A stretch of DNA of 64,000 nt from contig JAFXXQ010000045.1 of assembly GCA_017542145.1 (NCBI GenBank), positions 1 through 64,000 of the forward strand, read 5' to 3'. The position numbers were made by a program, and so were the translations under genes. The notes beneath the pieces are model-generated. The model made no database searches. It was not told where the DNA came from and was given only the letters and a program-made list of their open reading frames with translations. Position 1 is the stretch's first letter; each line of letters opens with the position of its first letter. This document shows, piece by piece, positions 23,879-30,480 of the stretch. The DNA comes from Bacteroidaceae bacterium. GTDB lineage: Bacteria; Bacteroidota; Bacteroidia; Bacteroidales; Bacteroidaceae.

Positions 23879-25329
23879 AAATCGAAGAACTCTCTCCCGT
23901 AGCTGTGTGGAAGAATTTCCATGCGCTCACCCAAGTACCTCGTCCCTCGGGCCATCTCGAAAAAATCCAGGCCTTCCTGCTCCAATGGGGCAAGGATGCC
24001 GGCATAGAGACATGGCAGGACGAAGCAGGTAACATCCTCATGCGCAAGCCCGCTACGAAAGGATTGGAAGGACGCAAGTGCCTCGTCCTGCAAGCCCACA
24101 TGGATATGGTGCCGCAGAAGACGGCTGACAGCCCCCACGACTTTCTCACCGACCCCATTCCTGCCTACATCGACGGCGACTGGGTAAAGACACATGGTAC
24201 TACGCTGGGTGCTGACGACGGTATGGGCGTAGCTGCCATCATGGCCATCATGGAGGACAAGTCCCTCAAGCACGGTCCGCTGGAAGCCCTTATTACTGCC
24301 GATGAGGAAACGGGCATGTTTGGCGCCTTCGGCCTGAAGGAGGGCGAACTGCAAGGGAAAGTGCTCCTCAACCTCGATAGCGAGACTGAGGGCGAGCTCT
24401 ACATCGGCTGCGCGGGCGGCATTGACGTTACCGCCTCCATGCAGTATCTGGAGATTGAGCCTTTCGAAAATCGCAAGGCCTGGCGTGTCACCCTCAAAGG
24501 ACTGCGTGGAGGACACAGCGGACTGGAAATCAACGAAGGCCGCGCCAACGCCAATAAGCTTATGGGCCGCTTTATGCGCGAGGCCGTGCTTGTCTGCAAC
24601 GCCGGACTGGCGGAGTGGAAGGGCGGCAACATGCGCAACGCCATCCCACGCGACGCCCACGTCGTCATTACCGTCCCCACCCGTTCCAAAAGCAAACTAA
24701 TGAAGCTAGTCGAGGAGTGCCAGGCACTCTGGAACAACGAGTTCGCCACCATCGAGAGTGGCATCACTCTCACCGTCGAACCTACCGAGATGCCCGAGAG
24801 CGAGGCTCCTGAGGAGATCCGCGACAACCTCATCAACGCCATCCTCGGCTGCCAGAACGGTGTCATGCGCTACATCCCCACCATTCCCGATACCGTCGAA
24901 ACCTCCTCGAACCTCTCCATCGTGGAAATTGGGCAGGGCGAAGCCACGTTCAGCCTGCTCGTGCGCAGCAGCTGCGACTCGATGAAGATGTTTCAGGCTA
25001 TCAGCCTGAAGAGCGTCTTCACTATGGCGGGCATGAAGGTGAAGTTCAGCGGCTCATATAGTGGCTGGCAGCCTGATGTCGACAGCCCTTTGCTGGCAGC
25101 CATGAAGGAATCTTACCGCGAACTCTTCGGTACCGACGCCAGCGTCTGCGTCGTCCACGCCGGACTGGAGTGCGGCATCATCAATGCCGCTTCCGGAGGA
25201 GGTATGGACATGATTTCCTTCGGCCCCACGCTGATGAGCCCTCACAGCCCCGACGAGCGCGTCTTCATCCCCTCTATCCCCAAATTCTACGACCTCGTCC
25301 GCCACGTCGTCGAGCAGGGCGTGAAGTAA
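23875..25329 (+). CDS. pepD: Aminoacyl-histidine dipeptidase (M20 peptidase)
   Basis: A 484-residue cytosolic zinc dipeptidase of the PepD/M20C type. Metal-binding and catalytic residues are in place: LQAHMDMVPQK (HxD, about 80-90), GADDGMGVAA (about 116-125), TADEETGMFGAF (Glu pair, about 142-153), DSETEGELYIG, and the distal His region SPHSPDERV near the C terminus. It hydrolyses Xaa-His and a broad range of other dipeptides, feeding amino acids to a bacterium that lives partly on peptides. Translation is probably coupled to the membrane protein upstream through the ATGA overlap. Confidence 0.95.
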   Translation: MKIEELSPVAVWKNFHALTQVPRPSGHLEKIQAFLLQWGKDAGIETWQDEAGNILMRKPATKGLEGRKCLVLQAHMDMVPQKTADSPHDFLTDPIPAYIDGDWVKTHGTTLGADDGMGVAAIMAIMEDKSLKHGPLEALITADEETGMFGAFGLKEGELQGKVLLNLDSETEGELYIGCAGGIDVTASMQYLEIEPFENRKAWRVTLKGLRGGHSGLEINEGRANANKLMGRFMREAVLVCNAGLAEWKGGNMRNAIPRDAHVVITVPTRSKSKLMKLVEECQALWNNEFATIESGITLTVEPTEMPESEAPEEIRDNLINAILGCQNGVMRYIPTIPDTVETSSNLSIVEIGQGEATFSLLVRSSCDSMKMFQAISLKSVFTMAGMKVKFSGSYSGWQPDVDSPLLAAMKESYRELFGTDASVCVVHAGLECGIINAASGGGMDMISFGPTLMSPHSPDERVFIPSIPKFYDLVRHVVEQGVK

Positions 25330-25351
25330 TGCTTTTTCTCCTAAAATCCAT

Positions 25352-25377
25352 GTAGAGACGCCACATAGCGTCTCTAC
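25352..25377 (+). terminator. Hairpin downstream of pepD (GTAGAGACGC element)
   Basis: GTAGAGACGC and GCGTCTCTAC form a perfect 10-bp stem with a six-base loop, 23 bp past the pepD stop, followed by a pyrimidine-rich stretch (TTCTTCTTATTT). It can serve as a terminator. From memory, palindromes with the arm GTAGAGACGC recur in many bacterial genomes as dispersed elements, so it may be a small repeat doing duty as a terminator. The rest of the gap to 25576 shows no gene. Confidence 0.7.
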
Positions 25378-25576
25378 TTCTTCTTATTTGCAAGAGGAGG
25401 TGGCCTCTCTTCTCGTGCATCCCTATAAGTGACGGTTTACGAAATACACTTTCCTATAACACAATCCCCTCCGCTGAGCGGTTTCCTTTCTTCTTATTTT
25501 TGACTAAAATGTTTTGCAAAAGGAATAGTCCAGATGCAGTAAAATTTGTTAAAACGAGAGGGATATCACAAAAAAT

Positions 25577-25592
25577 GATTACTTTTGTAATC
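25577..25592 (+). promoter_or_regulatory. Palindrome overlapping a -7-like box
   Basis: GATTACTTTTGTAATC is a perfect 6-4-6 inverted repeat. Its centre reads TTACTTTTG, a near match to the -7 consensus, about 44 bp upstream of the NimA-like gene. A protein bound to this palindrome would cover the promoter, so it is a good operator candidate. Confidence 0.5.
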
Positions 25593-25634
25593 TCAATAGT
25601 TAGAATGAACGCTTAATAATATGTTATTTACGCT

Positions 25635-26129
25635 ATGAGCTATTTTAGAGAAATGAGGCGTAAGCGCCAGCAGCTTTCTGAAGCGGAGAGCATCGCAATA
25701 CTTGAAAAAGCCACCTCTGGCATACTGGCTCTACTTGGAGACGAGGGTTATCCTTACGCCGTTCCTATTAGTTTTATCTATACCGACGGAAAACTATATT
25801 TCCATAGTGCATTGAGCGGTCATAAAGTCGACGCCATCCGCCAATGTGATAAAGCCTCGTTCTGCGTCATTGAGCAGGATGACGTTCAGCCGGAGAAATA
25901 CACGACCTTTTATCGAAGCGTGATTGCATTCGGAAGAATCCATATCATCGAAGAAGAACAAGAGAAACTAGAAACAGCCCGATTACTCGGTAATCGCTAC
26001 AACCCGAACAATGAAGATCGTCTTCGTCAGGAATTAGAGAAAGGACTCTCTCGTATGCTAATGATTCGTTTCGATATTGAGCACCTTACAGGCAAGGAGG
26101 CTATTGAATTAGTAAAACGAAAACAATAA
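25635..26129 (+). CDS. NimA-like pyridoxamine-phosphate-oxidase-fold flavoprotein
   Basis: A 164-residue protein of the pyridoxamine 5'-phosphate oxidase-like split-barrel family. The segments MRRKRQQLSEAESIAIL, GYPYAVPISFIYTDGKLYFHSALSGHK (about 37-63) and RSVIAFGRIHII (about 95-106) place it with NimA-type nitroreductase relatives, which bind a flavin. Many chromosomal members have no link to nitroimidazole resistance, so resistance should not be assumed. An upstream five-codon frame starting ATG at 25621 ends in a TGA that overlaps this gene's start (ATGA), which may couple translation. It is a single-gene unit with its own palindromic promoter. Confidence 0.82.
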   Translation: MSYFREMRRKRQQLSEAESIAILEKATSGILALLGDEGYPYAVPISFIYTDGKLYFHSALSGHKVDAIRQCDKASFCVIEQDDVQPEKYTTFYRSVIAFGRIHIIEEEQEKLETARLLGNRYNPNNEDRLRQELEKGLSRMLMIRFDIEHLTGKEAIELVKRKQ

Positions 26130-26192
26130 TAATAAATCCGTGTCTTTCATATCCATTTGGGTCTGACAATACCTTATTATTAATAAAGCGCT

Positions 26193-28280
26193 ATGAAGAA
26201 AACAAGAATCCTCACCCTGCTGCTCGTGCTGATGGCATTGGCAACAAAGAATGTCCATAGCCAGAAGATAACATTCGGCGAATCCGTCACATGGGATCGC
26301 CACAGCCTCATCATCGGAGGACAACGCGTATGCCCCGTCATGGGCGAAGTGCACTACTCGCGTATCCCAGCCGATGAGTGGCGGCAGGAAGTGAAGAAAA
26401 TGAGGGCAGGGGGCGTCACCCTAATCGCCTGCTACATTTTCTGGAACCACATCGAGGAGCTGGAAAACCAGTTCGATTGGAGCGGGCAACGCAACCTCCG
26501 CACGTTCCTCACCATCTGCAAGGAGGAGAAAATGCCCGTAGTGCTGCGCGTGGGTCCCTTCTGCCACGGCGAGGTGCGCAACGGAGGGATTCCCGACTGG
26601 GTCGTCAAATCAGGCTGTCGGCTGCGGAGCGAGGACCCTGTGTTCCTTGGCTACGTGGAACGATTCTATCGGCAAATCTTCACACAAGTGCAGGGTCTCC
26701 AATGGAAGGACGACGGCCCTGTCATCGCCGCGCAGTTCGACAACGAGTATCGTGGGCGGGGGTCCTACCTGATGGCGCTGAAGCATATCGCCACTGGCAT
26801 TGGCTTCGACCTCCCTTTCTATACCCGCACGGGTTGGCCTGAACTGGCTACGCCCGTTCCCTTCGGCGAGATGCTCCCGCTCTATGGCGACTATGCCGAC
26901 GGTTTCTGGGACCGCTCCATAAAGGAAGGCGTCGGCAACTACTATAAAGCTTTCAATTTCCGCATCCAGCGTACCACCGATGCCATCGCCAGCGAACAGC
27001 TCGCCCCTTCGGGCAGTCAAAAGGGTGAAGAGTCGAAAGGTCTGCAAGCCTATCCCTACTTCACCTGCGAGCTGGGCGGAGGCATGATGCAGAGCTACCA
27101 TCGCCGCATATACACCTACCCCGAAGATGCCTATGCCATGGCTGTCGTCAAGCTCGGCAGCGGCTCGAACCTGCTGGGCTATTATATGTACCATGGCGGA
27201 ACAAATCCCAAAGGGAAGCTCGGCTACCTCAACGAGACGCAACGTTGCCTCACGACGAACTACAACGATCTGCCCGTGCTGAACTACGACTTCCAGGCGC
27301 CGCTCGGCGAATTCGGACAAGTCAACCCCCACTACTATCTGCTACGCAAGCTCCACCTCTTCATGCACGACTTTGGCGAATTACTGGCTCCGATGGAAGT
27401 TTTTTTTCCCTGCGAGCAGGATGTGAAGCAAGGCGACGATTCTTCCCTTCGCTGGAGCTACCGTACGGACGGTAAGTCAGCCTTCGTGTTCGTGAACAAC
27501 TACGAGCGCTTCGCTAATCTGACAGCGAAAAAAGGCGTTCAGTTTGACGTCTGCGGCACCACCTTTCCACGTAAGCCGATGACTATCCCTGCAGGCAGCA
27601 GCTGCATCTTCCCCGTCAACGTCTGCGGCATCCGTTACGCCACCGCTCAGCTCATCGCCCAACGCGACGGGAACCTCTATCTTGAACAAATCCCCGGCAT
27701 TTCCACCGAAATTGCCCTTCAGGACGGTCGTGTGCTACGCAACGTGAAAGCAAAAGGCATAGAAAAGCCCATCTACAAAAACATTTACCTTGTCACTTCA
27801 GACGAGGCGGGACGCCTCTTCTATGACGAAAGTGTTATACAGGAATTAGGGGTATCAGCTCCCGTCAATTCTTCTATAGTCTTTGAGAAAATCCGTCCTG
27901 CAGGTCCTCTTCGTCCCATCACCATCGGCGTCCAAAAAGCAGCTGAAGAGCCTGTTGATGAGGACTTCGAGTGGGCTGCCGCCTACCGTATCGACATCCC
28001 TGCCGAGCACGACGGACTGCTCCGCATTCACTATCGTGGCGATGTCGCCCGCCTTTATGCTATCTGCGGCGAAGGCGATGTACAGACGCCCCGTCTTGTT
28101 GCGGACAACTTCTACAACGGACTGCCTATGCTCTATGGCCTCTGGCGTCTGCCTGCTGACTGCAGTCAATTGGAACTCCGCATCTTGCCCTTGCAGGAAG
28201 ACATGCCCATATATTTCCCTCGCGAAGCCGACATCACCCCCGGGGAGGAAGTAATTAAGATTGAGTTAAGAGCAAGGTAA
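26193..28280 (+). CDS. GH35 beta-galactosidase, secreted
   Basis: A 695-residue glycoside hydrolase family 35 enzyme with a signal peptide (ending VHSQK, about residue 24). The catalytic barrel starts with CPVMGEVHYSRIPADEWRQE (about 49-68) and contains the conserved IFWNHIEE (about 87-94) and GPFCHGEVRNGGIPDWV. The acid/base Glu lies in QFDNEYRG (about 183-190) and the nucleophile Glu in YFTCELGGGM (about 288-297). Beta-sandwich domains follow. It removes terminal beta-galactose from oligosaccharides in the periplasm or outside. It is not next to a SusCD pair in this window. Its stop codon lies one base from the stop of the convergent flavodoxin gene. Confidence 0.93.
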   Translation: MKKTRILTLLLVLMALATKNVHSQKITFGESVTWDRHSLIIGGQRVCPVMGEVHYSRIPADEWRQEVKKMRAGGVTLIACYIFWNHIEELENQFDWSGQRNLRTFLTICKEEKMPVVLRVGPFCHGEVRNGGIPDWVVKSGCRLRSEDPVFLGYVERFYRQIFTQVQGLQWKDDGPVIAAQFDNEYRGRGSYLMALKHIATGIGFDLPFYTRTGWPELATPVPFGEMLPLYGDYADGFWDRSIKEGVGNYYKAFNFRIQRTTDAIASEQLAPSGSQKGEESKGLQAYPYFTCELGGGMMQSYHRRIYTYPEDAYAMAVVKLGSGSNLLGYYMYHGGTNPKGKLGYLNETQRCLTTNYNDLPVLNYDFQAPLGEFGQVNPHYYLLRKLHLFMHDFGELLAPMEVFFPCEQDVKQGDDSSLRWSYRTDGKSAFVFVNNYERFANLTAKKGVQFDVCGTTFPRKPMTIPAGSSCIFPVNVCGIRYATAQLIAQRDGNLYLEQIPGISTEIALQDGRVLRNVKAKGIEKPIYKNIYLVTSDEAGRLFYDESVIQELGVSAPVNSSIVFEKIRPAGPLRPITIGVQKAAEEPVDEDFEWAAAYRIDIPAEHDGLLRIHYRGDVARLYAICGEGDVQTPRLVADNFYNGLPMLYGLWRLPADCSQLELRILPLQEDMPIYFPREADITPGEEVIKIELRAR

Positions 28281-28281
28281 T

Positions 28282-29085
28282 CTATCGTACTACTTCCGTA
28301 AACTCGGGCTTGGCGCCTTTTTCTACGGTAACATAAATGGTTGAGGTGCTCTCCTCGCCATTCATGCCGCTGCTCTTGGCGGTAAACTTATAATCCGTGC
28401 CAGCAGCCGTCGTGCGCTTGCCCACAGTAACAGGCGTGCCAAGCGGGAACTGATAGTTTGAGCAAGCGGCATCGAATAGCGCCGTCTCCTCCTCTGTCAC
28501 AGGCTGCTGGGCAGAGTAGTCAGGCAACGGCTCCACCGTTCCCTCCACATATCCGTTCACCTTCAGGAAACGGTCGAGCTCTTTTCCAGCGGCAGCCACA
28601 CGTGCCGCACGCACGCCGTAGCCAGCCTTGACCGTTGCCTTGGGAAGAGCCTTCCGAAGCGCTTCTGCCGAAGCGCTCAGTCCTCCGCTACCGAAGGTGC
28701 AAAACGGCACGATGGTCTTCCCTTCGAAATCATTTTCCTTCACGAGGGTAGCAATCGGCATGGCATACGTGCCGAACCAGATGGGGTAGCCGAGGAAGAT
28801 GACATCATACTTTGCCAGTTTCGACTTCAGCGGCTTCAGGGCAGGTGTCTCCCCGCTACGCATCTCACGCCCTCCACGCTCAATGGTCTCCTGGAAGTTG
28901 CCCGTGTAAGGCACAACTGCTTCGATTTTTTCAATATCTGCACCCAACTGCTTCTGCAGTTCCTGAGCTACCGACTCCGTTGAACCCGTCTCCGAGTAAT
29001 AGAGCACCAGCACCTTCTCCGATTTCTCCGTGCAGCCTGCAACGAATAGCGCCACAGCTGCCAATGACAATAAAATCTTTCCCAT
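28282..29085 (-). CDS. Flavodoxin-domain lipoprotein
   Basis: A 267-residue protein with a lipoprotein signal (ALFVAGCTEK, Cys about residue 18), a flavodoxin domain and an unassigned C-terminal domain. The FMN phosphate loop reads LVLYYSETGSTESVA (about 27-41). The flavin-contact loops are LGYPIWFGTYAMP (about 98-110) and FCTFGSGG (about 128-135). A flavodoxin exported on a lipid anchor is seen in Bacteroides and Prevotella but is unusual in general, and its electron partner is unknown. The start at 29085 is chosen over an upstream alternative start at 29124 because the lipoprotein signal begins there and a perfect -7 box lies 28 bp upstream. Confidence 0.85.
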   Translation of the reverse strand: MGKILLSLAAVALFVAGCTEKSEKVLVLYYSETGSTESVAQELQKQLGADIEKIEAVVPYTGNFQETIERGGREMRSGETPALKPLKSKLAKYDVIFLGYPIWFGTYAMPIATLVKENDFEGKTIVPFCTFGSGGLSASAEALRKALPKATVKAGYGVRAARVAAAGKELDRFLKVNGYVEGTVEPLPDYSAQQPVTEEETALFDAACSNYQFPLGTPVTVGKRTTAAGTDYKFTAKSSGMNGEESTSTIYVTVEKGAKPEFTEVVR

Positions 29086-29112
29086 AAAAATTTGTTTTTG
29101 AATTTCACGACT

Positions 29113-29121
29113 GCAAAGATA
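29113..29121 (-). promoter_or_regulatory. Predicted -7 element of the flavodoxin gene
   Basis: Minus strand TATCTTTGC, an exact consensus box upstream of the ATG at 29085. Confidence 0.7.
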
Positions 29122-29208
29122 CAAAGTTTTCTCAGAAAAATGTTCCGTTTTATCGAAAAAAAAGAGGGATGGGCTGATGCCTATCCCATATTACTTGATG
29201 TTTGTCTG

Positions 29209-29293
29209 CGGAAAGAGAGGGATTCGAACCCCCGGACCCTTTCAGGTCAACGGTTTTCAAGACCGCCGCGATCGACCACTCCGCCATCTTTCC
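29209..29293 (-). tRNA. tRNA-Ser(TGA)
   Basis: An 85-nt tRNA with acceptor stem GGAAAGA/TCTTTCC, discriminator G, a seven-base anticodon loop CTTGAAA giving anticodon TGA, a long variable arm as in serine tRNAs, and T arm GGGGGTTCGAATCCC. The CCA end is not encoded. It is transcribed from a box at 29305-29313 and lies upstream of the flavodoxin gene on the same strand. Confidence 0.95.
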
Positions 29294-29304
29294 GAAAAAG
29301 CGCG

Positions 29305-29313
29305 GCAAAGGTA
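29305..29313 (-). promoter_or_regulatory. Predicted -7 element of tRNA-Ser
   Basis: Minus strand TACCTTTGC, 12 bp upstream of the mature tRNA 5' end. Confidence 0.65.
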
Positions 29314-29406
29314 GTGCAAACTGAGAGAAATACAAAATAAATCCGCATTTATTTTTATTTCCGAAGTGCAGCCTACCTAAAACGGAGGCTAATGAACGTT
29401 ATTTTT

Positions 29407-29511
29407 ATTTGCCTGCGCTACGGATTTATTCGCCTATTCTAATTTTTTATTCCCTTATTCTAAAAATTTATTTGCTTGGTCTGAGAAATTATTTGCCTGG
29501 AATAAATGGAC
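29407..29511. repeat. 21-bp phased repeat tract
   Basis: The variable word ATTTGCCT/ATTCGCCT/ATTCCCTT/ATTTGCTT/ATTTGCCT starts at 29407, 29428, 29449, 29470 and 29491, exactly 21 bp apart each time, with partly conserved flanks (TTTATT before, TATTCTAA or similar after). The tract lies between the 3' end of the short-chain dehydrogenase gene and tRNA-Ser. The preceding 29340-29400 carries GTGCAGCCTACC, related to the repeats at 1-141. Confidence 0.8.
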
Positions 29512-30353
29512 TACTTCTCGGAACGGAAAATCCTTTTCCCTCCACGGCGCACAAGAGCATCCCACCACCTCGCAGGCAGCACACGATGAAGGAACAGGCA
29601 AGTAAGCTCGCCAAATCCTGCGTGATAGCGTGTCCTTGGATTGCGTGCACGGACGGCCCGACAGACTGTCTTCGATATCACCGAAGGCTGCGGCAGGAGT
29701 TTCGTAGAATAGGCTGTCCGCAAGGTATGCGCCTCGTTTGCGGCCGCTTTTTCATAGACCGTTCCTGCCGATGTAGACGACAGATGGTCTGCCGCTATGA
29801 TTCCCCAATTTGTCCTGATGGCTCCAGGCTCGACGATGACGACATGAATGCCGAAGGGCTTCACCTCCATGCGAAGGGCATCGCTGAAGGCCTCGACAGC
29901 ATACTTCGACACATGATACCATCCTCCGAAGTAGAAGACTACCCGTCCGGCTATGGAAGAAAGGTTGATGATGCAGCCCTCGTGCTGCTCGCGCATGTGG
30001 GGAAGCACGAGCTGCGTCAGACGGGCCAAGCCGAATACATTCACTTCCAGCTGCCTCCGTGCCTCCTCGATGGGCACATTCTCAATGGCTCCGAACATGC
30101 CGTAACCGGCATTGTTGACGAGCACGTCGATGCGTCCCTCAGCCTCTATGAGAGTTGCCAAAGCTGACGACATGGACTGCTCGTCAGTCACATCCATCGG
30201 CAGGGGCGTGATGCCGTAGTCCTTCAGCGGCGTCATCCGCTCCACTCTCCTGGCTGCGCCATACACCTTGTGCCCCTCCTGCGCCAGGCGGATGGCTGTG
30301 TCGTAGCCGATACCGCTGCTTGCGCCCGTAATCAAAATGACCTTCTGCTTCAT
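29511..30353 (-). CDS. Short-chain dehydrogenase/reductase
   Basis: A 280-residue classical SDR. The NAD(P)-binding motif is TGASSGIG (9-16), followed by NNAGYG (about 82-87), the catalytic Ser in NLSSIAG (about 129-135) and YHVSK (about 146-150) with the catalytic Tyr and Lys. An Arg pair after the glycine motif (AARRVERM) favours NADP. The substrate cannot be read from the sequence. It has its own promoter, divergent from mutS2. Confidence 0.9.
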   Translation of the reverse strand: MKQKVILITGASSGIGYDTAIRLAQEGHKVYGAARRVERMTPLKDYGITPLPMDVTDEQSMSSALATLIEAEGRIDVLVNNAGYGMFGAIENVPIEEARRQLEVNVFGLARLTQLVLPHMREQHEGCIINLSSIAGRVVFYFGGWYHVSKYAVEAFSDALRMEVKPFGIHVVIVEPGAIRTNWGIIAADHLSSTSAGTVYEKAAANEAHTLRTAYSTKLLPQPSVISKTVCRAVRARNPRTRYHAGFGELTCLFLHRVLPARWWDALVRRGGKRIFRSEK

Positions 30354-30373
30354 ATCCTATTTCGAATTTGGGG

Positions 30374-30382
30374 GCAAAGATA
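30374..30382 (-). promoter_or_regulatory. Predicted -7 element of the short-chain dehydrogenase gene
   Basis: Minus strand TATCTTTGC, 20 bp upstream of the start codon. Confidence 0.7.
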
Positions 30383-30415
30383 AGAAAAACTTTTGGCATT
30401 CTCAATCTTTTGGCC

Positions 30416-30424
30416 TATCTTTGC
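30416..30424 (+). promoter_or_regulatory. Predicted -7 element of mutS2
   Basis: TATCTTTGC with TTTTGG about 21 bp upstream (30391-30396), matching the Bacteroidetes -33/-7 arrangement. It supports a start codon downstream of about 30430. Confidence 0.75.
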
Positions 30425-30480
30425 AGACCGTTTCGACGGAGAGGAATAGTAACTCGTACAAAGTCAATTCGTTATTCATT

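Noticed and set aside
25635..26129. Nitroimidazole resistance gene nim
   Set aside because: Only membership in the broad NimA-like flavoprotein family can be supported; resistance is not inferable.
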